From: Pseudomonas sp. Teo4
GTDB taxonomy: Bacteria; Pseudomonadota; Gammaproteobacteria; Pseudomonadales; Pseudomonadaceae
DNA length: 64,000 bases
Reading direction: 5' to 3'
NCBI RefSeq assembly: GCF_034387475.1
Contig: NZ_JAXCIL010000002.1
Coordinates: forward strand, 2,046,001 to 2,110,000
The first letter of the stretch is position 1. Each line of letters opens with the position of its first letter. Below the pieces are notes generated by a model. That model was not told the DNA's origin. It saw only the letters and a list, made by a program, of their open reading frames with translations, and made no database searches. This document shows positions 24,718 through 33,097 of this stretch, one piece after another. Position numbers and translations under genes: made by a program.

Positions 24718-25065
24718 TCAGGCTTCGGGATCACTCAGTTCCAATGCCCCGCGCTTGCTGCGCAACTTGCCGTAGAAATGTTCCAACGCATTGTTCAGTT
24801 TGCTGGCGGCGCCATCGACGGCCTGGTCCAGCGAAGTGGCGGTGTGCGTCACGGAAATCGGCTGATGGCCTTTCGGGCGAGCCTCCATCTGGCAGCGTTT
24901 GTCATGCGGTCCGGGCTTGGCGCCGTTCTCGTCGCGCAGGTGCACCTCGATGCGGGTGAGGTCGTCCTCGTAACGTTCAAGAGTGCTCTGCAGTGTGCTG
25001 CGGACCCACTCGTTGAGCCGGATGTTGCCTTCGATATGGTTGCTGCTGTTGACCTGGATTTGCAT
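24718..25065 (-). CDS. HPF/RaiA family ribosome-associated factor, short form
   Basis: 115-aa S30AE-domain protein that should bind the small ribosomal subunit in slow or stressed growth. It has the beta-alpha-beta layout (MQIQVNSSNHIEGNIRLNEW, THTATSLDQAVDGAASKLNN) but no C-terminal dimerisation domain, so it is the short class. AAGGA lies 8 nt before the ATG. A terminator follows 18 nt after the stop, so it is monocistronic. It is not next to rpoN, where pseudomonads keep another hpf, so it may be a second family member. Confidence 0.88.
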   Translation of the reverse strand: MQIQVNSSNHIEGNIRLNEWVRSTLQSTLERYEDDLTRIEVHLRDENGAKPGPHDKRCQMEARPKGHQPISVTHTATSLDQAVDGAASKLNNALEHFYGKLRSKRGALELSDPEA

Positions 25066-25226
25066 GATTCAATCCTTATTCAGCTTGCTCGCATGGAGGC
25101 GTGCCTAGGCCATTGAGGCCCCTGGAATTTCTTCGCCTCTTGACCCTAAGGTCAGGCAACGGCGCGACGATTACAACCCCTTTCTGAAAATAAATGTGTC
25201 TGTCGGGAGGGTTTTGCCGCCTGGGA

Positions 25227-25381
25227 GATCGAGCGCCGCCCGCGCGAACGCTTTGGCGCAGGGCTCGATATTGCGTCGTACCAACAAGGCGGTCGCGCGC
25301 GCCTCTCACAGGCATGACTGGCCCGAAACAAGCGTAGGAGCGAGCCTTGCTCGCGATGCGCCGCGCGGGCGGCGCTCGATC
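25227..25381. repeat. Long palindromic repeat, copy A (inner part lost)
   Basis: 155-nt version of the repeat also found at 26022-26244 and 45863-46085. It keeps both outer ends (GATCGAGCGCCGCCCGCGCG and CGCGCGGGCGGCGCTCGATC) but lacks about 68 nt of one arm. Its inner part (GCGCGAACGCTTTGGCGCAG then AAGGCGGTCGCGCGC) aligns with the reverse complement of copy B, so it lies inverted to copies B and C. Around it, 25066-25226 holds the HPF promoter region and 25382-25565 shows nothing recognisable. Confidence 0.88.
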
Positions 25382-25634
25382 TAATAGGCGCAGTAAAGGT
25401 GGTGGCAAACACTGGGTGGCCTACTCCCCATCCCCCGACGTACACCTCGAGGTCATCATCTGTAAGACATTTCTGGTTTTCTCACGCCCGCGTACGGCTG
25501 CCACCTTCGATCCATGAGAAAGATTCAGGTGGTAGTTCCCTTTTTCAAGAAGCTGGAATGACACAATGAAGAAGCTCGTACCCGACCCAAATCATCGAGA
25601 GTGCTACCCGCTCTGGCGGTGGAGATCTATTTTA

Positions 25635-25940
25635 ATGAACACTCTAAAGCTTGACGCCTTGAAGATAGACACGATGCACTCTGGAAGGGCCTGTCTGAAT
25701 TTAACCTCATGCATAGACTGGGACGATTTCCCGGATTATGCGAGCGCAGTGGTTGACTTGCTGAATGGAAAAATCGAAACAAAGTCGGACTCAATTGATA
25801 TAAGAATCTGGGAAATCATCATAGAAAGAGAGAAGTTTCATCTGACCTTTGATGACTTCCCAGTGATGGTTTCACTCGAGTCAATGACACCAAGAGGTGA
25901 TTCATTGATTGCCGAATTCGAAAAAAAACTAGCTAAATAG
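25635..25940 (+). CDS. Small AT-rich hypothetical gene between inverted repeats
   Basis: 101-aa acidic soluble protein (MNTLKLDALKIDTMHSG to FEKKLAK). It reminds me of DUF3630-type small proteins (CIDWDDFPDYASAVVDLL, IWEIIIEREKFHLTFDDFP) but I cannot confirm this. The ATG at 25635 has GGAG 10 nt upstream; an ATG at 25566 in frame would add 23 residues (124 aa). The gene is visibly richer in A and T than anything near it and sits alone between copies A and B of a long repeat, both signs of transfer. Such small acidic orphans are sometimes immunity proteins, but no toxin gene is present here. Confidence 0.7.
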   Translation: MNTLKLDALKIDTMHSGRACLNLTSCIDWDDFPDYASAVVDLLNGKIETKSDSIDIRIWEIIIEREKFHLTFDDFPVMVSLESMTPRGDSLIAEFEKKLAK

Positions 25941-26021
25941 CGTTATTAACAGAGCTCTATGAGCTAAATCACTCATCGGAGGGACTTTGTCGGCTTGTCC
26001 TGTGGGCGATGGTGCCTGCGA

Positions 26022-26244
26022 GATCGAGCGCCGCCCGCGCGGCGCATCGCGAGCAAGGCTCGCTCCTACGTTTGTTTACGGCCAATAATGCCTGTGGCAG
26101 ACGCGCGCGACCGCCTTGTGTGTACGACTCGATATTGCGCCATGCGCCAAGGCGTTCGCGCGCAAATTCCACAGGCAAAACTGGCCCAAAACAAACGTAG
26201 GAGCGAGCCTTGCTCGCGATGCGCCGCGCGGGCGGCGCTCGATC
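26022..26244. repeat. Long palindromic repeat, copy B
   Basis: 223-nt imperfect palindrome. Outer arms of about 65 nt (GATCGAGCGCCGCCCGCGCG through GCTCGCTCCTACGTTTGTTT, and their complement AAACAAACGTAGGAGCGAGC through GCTCGATC) enclose a second inverted pair (GCGCGCGACCGCCTTG / CAAGGCGTTCGCGCGC). The outer arms contain two GTAGGAGCGAGC(C)TTGCTCGCGA REP-type units. Same length and orientation as copy C. The flanks 25941-26021 and 26245-26295 show no gene. Confidence 0.92.
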
Positions 26245-26295
26245 TATGCAACACCCAAAAAATCAAACCGTACCCAACAACGGCCAGCAATCAGC

Positions 26296-28623
26296 TCAGA
26301 ACTCCACCGACGTCTGCACATACAAGGTCCGCGGCTCACCCACATATTTGCCCTTGTTGTTGTCGTCGTAGGAGCGCGTGTAGTACTCGCGGTTGAACAG
26401 GTTCTTCACCCCCACCGCCACCTTCAGGTTCGACAACTGCGGCCCGAAGTCATAGCCGGCGCGGGTGCTGACCAGCATGTAGCCTGGAATACGCCCGGTG
26501 CTGCCATCGGCACTCTCGGCGCTGGTGTTGGCGTTGTCGGCGTACTGGCTGCTCTGGAAGCTGGCGTCGAGGTTCAACTGCCACGGCCCTTCGGTGTAGC
26601 CGACACCCACGGTGCCCTTGTGCCGCGACGAGAACGGTACCTGGTTACCCTTGTTCGGCCCGTCCTCACGAATGGTGGCATCGACGAAGGCGTAGTTGCC
26701 GTGCACATCGAAACCGGCCAGTGCCGGGCTCAGGCTATCCAGGGCATAGCGCACGCTGGTCTCGATACCCTGGTGACGGGTCTCGCCGCGGGCGATCACC
26801 GAGTCGTTGGTCTGGTTGCTTTCGTATTGGTTATCGAAGTTGATCAGGAATGCGCCGATCTCAGCCTGCAGGTCGCCATTGTCGTAGCGGGTACCGATCT
26901 CCCAGGTGCGTGCCTTCTCGGGTTTGACCTCGCCGCTGCTCACTCGGTTGGGCATCTGGCTGTACTGCACACTGCCGAACGAGCCCTCGGTGTTGGCGTA
27001 CAGGTTCCAGTTGTCGGTCAGGTGATACATCACGTTCAGCGCCGGCAATGCGGTGTTGTAGTCGCCCTGGTAGCGCTGGCCGTTGAGCTTGTTGCTCTGC
27101 TCGGAGTCGATCATCTCGTAGCGAATGCCTGGCGTGATGGTCCAGCGGCCGATGTCGATGCGGTCATCGAGGTAGATGGCATGGGCTTCGGTGCTGCCAC
27201 GGGTGTCGCGGTCATTGCGGCTTGCGGTGGTCGGCAGCGCGCCGTTGACCGGCTCGCGGAAGCGCAGTTCGTGGCCGGTTTCGTTGATATAGCGGTAGCC
27301 GATACCCAGTTCATGCCAGCTTTCGCCCCAGGCTACGCCCTGCGAAAAGCGCGTTTCGATGCCGCGCACCCAGTACTCGCGTGGCGACAGCGAGACGAAG
27401 CTGCCCTGGTCCAGATAGCCGCTGCGCAGGGTCTTGGTGAAGAAGCTGTTGACGCTGAACTGGCGGTCGTCCTGCTTGTAGTCGTAGCCGAAGTTGAACA
27501 GCGTGCGGCGGCCCCAGAACTTGTCTTTCAGGCGTGTCGACTGGTACGGGTCGTCGTCGAAGTCGGCGCTGCTCAGGCCGCCCGGCATTTCGGCTTCGCC
27601 CTCGTAGTACTGGGCCATGGCGTGCAGGCTGTTGGCCTCGTCCAGTTGCAGCTTGCCCTTGAGGATCAGGTCGTCGATCTGCGTGTCGCTGTGCTCGCGC
27701 CAGTCGCCGCCACGGGTGCCGGAGTACAGCAGGGCACCGCCCAGGCCGTTGTCGTTGGTGCCACCGACCAGCAGGTTGGCGCTGTTCTTGAAGCCGTCAT
27801 GGCTGGACGAGGGGCTGATCTGGTTCTGCATGGCGGCCTTGAAGGTGGCCTCTTCGGGGATGGCGCGGGACACGAAGTTGACGATGCCACCGACGTTCTG
27901 CGGGCCGTAGCGCACGGCACCGCCACCGCGCACCACATCCACCGCGTCCATGTTGCCCATGCTGATGGGCGCCAGCGAAAGTTGCGGCTGGCCGTAAGGT
28001 GCAAAGGGCACCGGGATGCCGTCCATCAGCACGGTGGAGCGGGATGCCAGTCGCGGGTTGAGGCCGCGAATACCGAAGTTCAGCGCCAGGTCGTGGCTGC
28101 CGGTGCCGTTGTTTTCCGGGGCGTTGACACCTGGGATGCGGTTGAGCACTTCGCGGGCGGTGGTGGCGCCGTTGCGCTCGAATTCTTCGCGGCGCACCAC
28201 GTCCCGGGCACCTGGGTGCTCGAAGACGTTGTCCTGTTGCGCCTCGCCCAGCCAGTCACCGACTACGGTCGATGCACCCAGCTCGACGGCGGCGCCGCTG
28301 CCGGTGGTGCCGACCGGTTGCAGGCTGAAGGCATTGTCAGCTTCCTTGCGGGCTTGCAGGCCACTGCCACCCAGCAGCGCATCCAGGCCTTGCTGCACAT
28401 CGTATTGGCCATCCAGCCCTGGGCTCTGCAGGCCTTGGGTGATCTGCGAGCCGAATGAAATCAATGCACCACTTTCGCGGCCAAACTGGTTGAGTGCCTC
28501 TTCCAGCGAGCCTGGGGCGATATGGTAAGTGCGTGTTTCGGCGGCCTGGACGGCAGGCACGGCGAAGCTCAGGGTGCTGGCGAGCAGCAAGGCTTGGAAC
28601 AGCGGGCTGGGGCGCAACGGCAT
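26296..28623 (-). CDS. fecA: TonB-dependent ferric dicitrate receptor FecA
   Basis: 775-aa outer-membrane receptor, one residue from the E. coli FecA length. Signal peptide ends near VQAA/ETRT; residues ~34-110 form the STN signalling domain (YHIAPGSLEEALNQF); then plug and 22-strand barrel. It shares long blocks with E. coli FecA, such as VVGDWLGEA, VLNRIPGV(N/S)APENNGTGS, FGIRGLNPRLASR and the C-terminal RSYDDNNKG. ATG 28623 is used. The STN domain together with fecR and fecI upstream shows transmembrane signalling: loaded receptor to FecR to FecI. Probably transcribed from a FecI promoter in the 90-nt gap before it. Confidence 0.95.
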   Translation of the reverse strand: MPLRPSPLFQALLLASTLSFAVPAVQAAETRTYHIAPGSLEEALNQFGRESGALISFGSQITQGLQSPGLDGQYDVQQGLDALLGGSGLQARKEADNAFSLQPVGTTGSGAAVELGASTVVGDWLGEAQQDNVFEHPGARDVVRREEFERNGATTAREVLNRIPGVNAPENNGTGSHDLALNFGIRGLNPRLASRSTVLMDGIPVPFAPYGQPQLSLAPISMGNMDAVDVVRGGGAVRYGPQNVGGIVNFVSRAIPEEATFKAAMQNQISPSSSHDGFKNSANLLVGGTNDNGLGGALLYSGTRGGDWREHSDTQIDDLILKGKLQLDEANSLHAMAQYYEGEAEMPGGLSSADFDDDPYQSTRLKDKFWGRRTLFNFGYDYKQDDRQFSVNSFFTKTLRSGYLDQGSFVSLSPREYWVRGIETRFSQGVAWGESWHELGIGYRYINETGHELRFREPVNGALPTTASRNDRDTRGSTEAHAIYLDDRIDIGRWTITPGIRYEMIDSEQSNKLNGQRYQGDYNTALPALNVMYHLTDNWNLYANTEGSFGSVQYSQMPNRVSSGEVKPEKARTWEIGTRYDNGDLQAEIGAFLINFDNQYESNQTNDSVIARGETRHQGIETSVRYALDSLSPALAGFDVHGNYAFVDATIREDGPNKGNQVPFSSRHKGTVGVGYTEGPWQLNLDASFQSSQYADNANTSAESADGSTGRIPGYMLVSTRAGYDFGPQLSNLKVAVGVKNLFNREYYTRSYDDNNKGKYVGEPRTLYVQTSVEF

Positions 28624-28713
28624 CTGGAGGGTCCTGTGAGAAGGGGGTTCTGCCTTCTCTGTCACGCGAGAGGTGAAGAATGGCTCAGGTTAATCAGAAA
28701 TTTTTTTGCGGCC

Positions 28714-29640
28714 TCAGCTGGCGGCCTCGACCTTCACCCAGTACCGCGTAAAGCGCCGCACCTTCACCGGCAACGCCACTTCCAGCATGTGCAGAATCTG
28801 CTCGCTGTCATCCAGTGGATACGAGCCGGAAATGCGCAGGTCGGCAATGCGATCACTGCAACTGAGTTGCCCATGGCGGTAGCGCGCCAACTCGGCAAGG
28901 AAGTCCGCCAGGCGCATCTGCGAAGCCACCAGCATGCCGTCGACCCAGGCACCGCTGTTGCGCTCCAGCGGCGCGATGCCCTGCCAGCCGGCTGCGGTGA
29001 AGCGGGCCTGCTGCCCGGCGAGTAGCGTCTGGCCCGAGAGGTTGGCCGCGCCGTCGAACACCGCAACCAGGCTGAAGCGATTGAACTGGCGCACGTTGTA
29101 GCGGCCACCATCCATCCGCAGTGTGCCTTCGCCCGTGCGCAGTACCAGCGGGCGCACATCCTTGGCCACCTCCAGCTGCAATTCGCCGTTCAGCAGGCGA
29201 ATACGCCGTTGCTGCGGGTCGAAGCGGACATCGGCGGCGCTGTCGGTGTTGAGTTGCAACAGGCTACCGTCATCCAGCCGCATCCGCCGGCGCTGTCCCA
29301 CCGGGCTGCGGTAGTCCGCCATCAGGCCGGGTAGCGGGTTGTGCTGTTGCAGGCCCAGGCCAGTGGCGCTGGCCACGCCAACCAGCAGCAGGGCCTTGAG
29401 TGCCCGGCGCCGGGCAGGGGAGGGCGGTGCCTGCAAGGTGGCATGCACCACAGGCGAGGCCACCCCACGCAAACGCTGGTTGACCTGCTGGATGTGCGCC
29501 CAGGCGCGCTGGTGTTCGCGGTCGGCCAGTAGCCAGCTTTGCAGTGCCTGCTGCTGGGCCTGGTCGAAGTCCTCGCCCTGGGACTCGATCAGCCAGTGCA
29601 CGGCCTGTTCGGCCACTTGTGCGGAAAATGACGCGTTCAC
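28714..29640 (-). CDS. fecR: FecR-type anti-sigma regulator
   Basis: 308-aa FecR. N-terminal cytoplasmic domain with AVHWLIESQGEDFDQAQQQ and the WLLADREHQRAWAHIQ box (about 13-53), a short hydrophobic segment (ALKALLLVGVASATGLGL, ~85-102) as the single membrane span, then the periplasmic FecR domain and a C-terminal STN-like tail that contacts the receptor. The start is GTG at 29640, overlapping the fecI stop as GTGA, so the two are translationally coupled. It transmits the FecA signal to FecI. Confidence 0.92.
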   Translation of the reverse strand: MNASFSAQVAEQAVHWLIESQGEDFDQAQQQALQSWLLADREHQRAWAHIQQVNQRLRGVASPVVHATLQAPPSPARRRALKALLLVGVASATGLGLQQHNPLPGLMADYRSPVGQRRRMRLDDGSLLQLNTDSAADVRFDPQQRRIRLLNGELQLEVAKDVRPLVLRTGEGTLRMDGGRYNVRQFNRFSLVAVFDGAANLSGQTLLAGQQARFTAAGWQGIAPLERNSGAWVDGMLVASQMRLADFLAELARYRHGQLSCSDRIADLRISGSYPLDDSEQILHMLEVALPVKVRRFTRYWVKVEAAS

Positions 29641-30131
29641 AGGGCGAAGTAGCAGCGCAGCGCTGCCTTGTTCAGGTAGCGCTTGACCGTGGCCAGCGAA
29701 ATACCCAGTTCACGGGCGATCTCGGTCTGGCCAAGACCATCGACCTGAGCCAGCAGGAAGGTGCGCTTGACCAGTGCAGGCAGGCCATCGAGCAGGCGGT
29801 CGAGTTCCAGCAAGGTCTCGAAGATGATCGCTTTCTGTTCTTCGCTCGGCGCCACCGCTTCGGGCACCTGGGCCAGGGCTTCGAGATAGGCGCGCTCAAG
29901 CTCCTGGCGCCGGAAGTGATTGCACAACACCCGCTTGGCCACGGTGGTGAGGAACGCGCGTGGCTCGATCAGTTGCGGGGCCTCACGCGACTGCAGCAAC
30001 CGCACGTAGGTGTCCTGGGCCAGGTCCGCAGCGCTGTGGGGGCAACCCAGGCGGCGCCGCAACCAGCCGGTCAGCCAGTTGTGATGGGCGTGGTAGAGGC
30101 CTTCGACCGTGGAAGAGAGGGCGCTGGACAC
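29637..30131 (-). CDS. fecI: ECF sigma factor FecI
   Basis: 164-aa iron-starvation sigma factor. Region 2 spans ~8-75 (DLAQDTYVRLLQ, PRAFLTTVAKRVLCNHFRRQ) and region 4 the C-terminal third (LPALVKRTFLLAQVDGLGQTEIA, then LGISLATVKRYLNKA). The GTG at 30131 is chosen, with GGAG about 10 nt upstream; the longer frame to 30278 runs through the promoter and Fur-like site. Expected to transcribe fecA. Upstream lies a Fur-box-like sequence, in line with iron control. Confidence 0.92.
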   Translation of the reverse strand: MSSALSSTVEGLYHAHHNWLTGWLRRRLGCPHSAADLAQDTYVRLLQSREAPQLIEPRAFLTTVAKRVLCNHFRRQELERAYLEALAQVPEAVAPSEEQKAIIFETLLELDRLLDGLPALVKRTFLLAQVDGLGQTEIARELGISLATVKRYLNKAALRCYFAL

Positions 30132-30263
30132 CGTGGATACTCCGGCGCCGGGTAGCGCAACTGGTAGTAAGAATTGTTCGCATTGTAGTGAGGTGCGTTG
30201 GTCTCGGCAATCCTTCCCGGCAATAGTGCCGATGAATGCCACGTGTCCCCAGACTTTGCTTAT

Positions 30264-30282
30264 GAGAATTGAAATCATTACT
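30264..30282. promoter_or_regulatory. Fur-box-like site
   Basis: GAGAATTGAAATCATTACT agrees with the 19-bp Fur consensus GATAATGATAATCATTATC at 13 of 19 positions by eye. It lies between fecI (132 nt) and the divergent DUF3649 gene (32 nt) and could serve both. Confidence 0.65.
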
Positions 30283-30314
30283 ATTGCACCCCCGAATGCC
30301 CCCGGACCTCCGCC

Positions 30315-30620
30315 ATGAAGCGCACTGCCGCCGGACTCCCCCTCAGCTACCGCCTGGCCGTGACCTCACGCAGCCTGGCCGCGCTGCTGGGCGGATACCT
30401 GCTGGCGTCCATGGCCAGTGTCTGCATTGGCTTGCTGGCCCCGTTGCCGAAGGTCGACGCGGTGCTGACTGGCATGATGCTGTCGTTCGTCTTCTACCTG
30501 CTGGCCTTCATCTGGTGCTTCGCCTGCCGCAGCGCCTGGCGCGCCTGGTTCGGTGTGCTGGTGCCAAGCCTGGTGCTGGGGTTGGTCAATGGGCTTTGCT
30601 ACTGGATGAGCACCCCATGA
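30315..30620 (+). CDS. DUF3649 family inner-membrane protein
   Basis: 101-aa protein with three predicted membrane helices (about 20-42, 47-70, 75-96). I recognise it as DUF3649, found next to PepSY iron-reductase genes in siderophore loci. Its stop overlaps the PepSY start as ATGA. No strong ribosome-binding site is seen before the ATG. Role unknown; a subunit or assembly helper for the PepSY protein is the likely guess. Confidence 0.82.
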   Translation: MKRTAAGLPLSYRLAVTSRSLAALLGGYLLASMASVCIGLLAPLPKVDAVLTGMMLSFVFYLLAFIWCFACRSAWRAWFGVLVPSLVLGLVNGLCYWMSTP

Positions 30621-32197
30621 AAGAAGGCTTCCGCCAGGCCATGGCCTGGTTGCACACCTGGACAGGCCTGATCTTTGGCTGGCTGCTGTTCGCGATTTTC
30701 CTCACCGGTACACTCTCGTACTTCAAGGAAGAGATCTCGCACTGGACTCGACCGGAAGTGCGTAGCCATGCGCTCGACCCCGTGGCCAGCCTGGGCCTGG
30801 CCCAGCGCTATCTGGAGGCCAACGCGGGCAATGCCGGCAACTGGATGATTCGCCTGCCCAACGAGCGCGAGGCAGGGCTGAGTGTGGGCTGGCGTGACCC
30901 CAATGCCGGTCGCCGTGGTTTCGCCAGCAAGACCCTCGATGCCCAGACCGGCCAGCCGGTCGAGGCCCGTGACAGCCGTGGCGGCGACTTCTTCTACCGC
31001 TTCCACTTCCAGCTGCAGATGCCTCATCCCTGGGGCCGCTGGCTGGCGACCTTCTGCGCCTTCATCATGCTGCTGGGCCTGGTCACCGGGATCATCACCC
31101 ACAAGAAGATCTTCAAGGAGTTCTTCACCTTCCGCCCAGGCAAAGGCCAGCGTTCCTGGCTGGACGGGCACAATGCGATCGGCGTGCTGGTGCTGCCGTT
31201 CCACCTGATGATCAGCTACAGCAGCCTGGTGATCTTCATGTACATGGTGATGCCGGCCAGCATCCTGGCCAGCTATGGTGGCAACACCAACGGCTATTTC
31301 AATGACCTGTTCGGCCGTGACGATGTACCTGTCCTGGCCAATGCCGCTGCGCCTCTGGTGCCGTTGGAGAGCCTGTACGCCAAGGTCCAGGAGCAGGTGC
31401 CGGGCGCACGCATGGGCTACATCCAGGTACAGAACCCGGGTGACCGCAATGCCCGCGTCACCTTTGCCCAGGCTTCGGCCGACAGCGTGGCGTACAAGCG
31501 CAGCGCCAACTGGACGTTCGACGGCGCCACCGGCGAACTGCTGACCCAGGGCGAGCCGGAAACCACGGCGATGATGACCTCGTTCAGCTTCGTCGGCTTG
31601 CACATGGGCAATTTTGCGGGCCCGTGGTTGCGCTGGCTGTACTTCGTCTTCGGCGTGGCGGGCACGGCGGTGATCGGCACCGGCCTGGTGATGTGGCTGG
31701 GCAAGCGCCAGCTCAAACATGCCAAGAGCGTGCGCATGCCGGGCGAACTGCGCTTGGTCGAGGTGCTCAACATTGCCAGCATGAGCGGGTTGTTGCTGGG
31801 CGTGGCCGGGTTCTTCTGGGCCAACCGCCTGGTGCCAGCGGGCTTGGAGGGTCGGGCCGAATGGGAGGTCAACGCCTTCTTCCTGACCTGGGCGTTGTCG
31901 CTGGCGCATGCGACGCTGCGGCCTGGTCGTCGGGCCTGGGGTGAACAATTGGCGCTGGGCGCATTGGCCTTTGCCGCACTGCCGTTGCTCAACGGCCTGA
32001 CCACCGGCCAGGGCTTGAACCATTCGCTGTTGGCGGGTGATTGGGCCATGGCTGGTTTCGACCTCACGGCGCTGGCGACCGGGCTGTTCCTCGCCTGGAC
32101 GGCAAACAAGATGCTGCGCATGCCCAAACCGGCCATCAAGCGTGTGCCCCGTGCAGCGAAGGCGACCGTTGAAGCAGCCGAGGTGAATCAATGCTGA
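30617..32197 (+). CDS. PepSY-domain transmembrane protein, probable ferric-siderophore reductase
   Basis: 526-aa inner-membrane protein with four or more helices: one at ~15-37 (TWTGLIFGWLLFAIFLTGTL), two around 140-215 and several near the C-terminus. PepSY_TM features with conserved histidines in HTWTG, HFQLQMPHPWGR, GHNAIGVLVLPFHL and GLHMGNF could ligate haem. Relatives include FpvG/FoxB-like proteins that free iron from siderophores in the periplasm. ATG 30617 sits in an ATGA overlap with DUF3649, and DUF3325 starts inside its end, so the three form one unit. Confidence 0.88.
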   Translation: MKEGFRQAMAWLHTWTGLIFGWLLFAIFLTGTLSYFKEEISHWTRPEVRSHALDPVASLGLAQRYLEANAGNAGNWMIRLPNEREAGLSVGWRDPNAGRRGFASKTLDAQTGQPVEARDSRGGDFFYRFHFQLQMPHPWGRWLATFCAFIMLLGLVTGIITHKKIFKEFFTFRPGKGQRSWLDGHNAIGVLVLPFHLMISYSSLVIFMYMVMPASILASYGGNTNGYFNDLFGRDDVPVLANAAAPLVPLESLYAKVQEQVPGARMGYIQVQNPGDRNARVTFAQASADSVAYKRSANWTFDGATGELLTQGEPETTAMMTSFSFVGLHMGNFAGPWLRWLYFVFGVAGTAVIGTGLVMWLGKRQLKHAKSVRMPGELRLVEVLNIASMSGLLLGVAGFFWANRLVPAGLEGRAEWEVNAFFLTWALSLAHATLRPGRRAWGEQLALGALAFAALPLLNGLTTGQGLNHSLLAGDWAMAGFDLTALATGLFLAWTANKMLRMPKPAIKRVPRAAKATVEAAEVNQC

Positions 32198-32517
32198 GCA
32201 TTGCCCTGATCGGCTACGCCGGTTTCGCAGGCTTGTGCCTGGCCATGGAAAAGCACTTCAGCGACTTGCTCGGGCGCAAGCCACGTCCGGGCCAGTTGCT
32301 CAGGCTGCGCATCGGCGGCTGGTCGTTGCTGGCATTGTCGCTGGTGCTGAGTGTGCATTGGCGCGGTTGGGCCCATGGCCTGGTGGAGTGGGTCGCCGTG
32401 CTGATGGCTGGCGCCACGCTGTGGGTGTTTGCCTTGCCTTACCAGCCTCGCGTGCTTCTGGGCCTGGCGGCGGCCAGCCTGGTGCTTGGCCCGCTGTTGG
32501 CCGTGTGGTCGGTGTGA
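32191..32517 (+). CDS. DUF3325 family inner-membrane protein
   Basis: 108-aa protein with three membrane helices (about 2-20, 42-59, 65-105). DUF3325 type, a partner of DUF3649 and PepSY genes in Pseudomonas iron loci. Its first codons overlap the PepSY end by 7 nt. The following sigma-factor gene starts 22 nt after its stop, so it may share the transcript. Function unknown. Confidence 0.8.
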   Translation: MLSIALIGYAGFAGLCLAMEKHFSDLLGRKPRPGQLLRLRIGGWSLLALSLVLSVHWRGWAHGLVEWVAVLMAGATLWVFALPYQPRVLLGLAAASLVLGPLLAVWSV

Positions 32518-32539
32518 GCCGTTGAGCGAGCCAGGCGAC

Positions 32540-33097
32540 ATGATCGAACCAGAAGCCGACAGCGCAGGCGGTCGTGCGCGTTTCCTGCAAGTGTTCCTCG
32601 CCCAGCGTGCGCGCATGGAAGCAGTGGTCAGCCGGCGGATCGGTTGCCGTGCAACGGCGGCGGACCTGGTCCAGGAGTTGTTCCTGCGCTTCTGGCGCCG
32701 GCCCGAGGTCAAGGTCGAGGCACTGGACACCTACCTGCTGCGCTGCGCCGGCAACCTGGCTATCGACCACCTGCGCAGTGAAGGCAGCCGCGAGCGCGTT
32801 GCCGAAGCCTCATTGCCGCTGGATGAACAAACCAGCGCCCAGGCGCCGGAGCAGGCGCTTGAGGTCGAGCATGACCTGCAACGTATCGAGGCCGCGCTGC
32901 GGGCACTGCCCGAGCGCACGCGGCAGATATTTCTGCTCAACCGCATTCATGGCTGCAAGTACGGCGAGATCGCCAAGGCCATGCAACTGTCCCAGAGCGC
33001 CGTGGAAAAGCATATGATGCGCGCCCTTGAAGCGTGCAAGGCGAGTGTCGCCGAGCCCGTGTCGTCCACACGCAGGCCTGGGAGCGCCCGTCGATGA
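32540..33097 (+). CDS. ECF sigma factor, second iron-signalling system
   Basis: 185-aa ECF sigma factor of the FecI/FpvI group. Region 2: RRIGCRATAADLVQELFLRFWRR (about 30-52), then TYLLRCAGNLAIDHLRSE. Region 4: LPERTRQIFLLNRIHGCKYGEIA, then QLSQSAVEKHMMRAL (about 130-165). ATG 32540 is used; TTG 32522 in frame is an alternative. It overlaps the next FecR-type gene as ATGA. Together with that gene and the STN-containing receptor at 34276 it makes a full cell-surface signalling set. Confidence 0.9.
   Translation: MIEPEADSAGGRARFLQVFLAQRARMEAVVSRRIGCRATAADLVQELFLRFWRRPEVKVEALDTYLLRCAGNLAIDHLRSEGSRERVAEASLPLDEQTSAQAPEQALEVEHDLQRIEAALRALPERTRQIFLLNRIHGCKYGEIAKAMQLSQSAVEKHMMRALEACKASVAEPVSSTRRPGSARR

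Noticed and set aside
25152..25445. Small frames with the recurring peptide SSAARAAHREQGSLLRLF (also near 26009-26290 and 45850-46122)
   Set aside because: The shared peptide is only translation of the long palindromic repeat, in both directions, and has no ribosome-binding site.
26116..28458. 780-codon open frame opposite fecA
   Set aside because: Pure antisense shadow in GC-rich sequence; fecA on the other strand matches a known family end to end. The same holds for the long antisense frames at 34267-36357, 42599-44848, 54809-56491, 57953-59344, 60690-62294 and 62074-63768.
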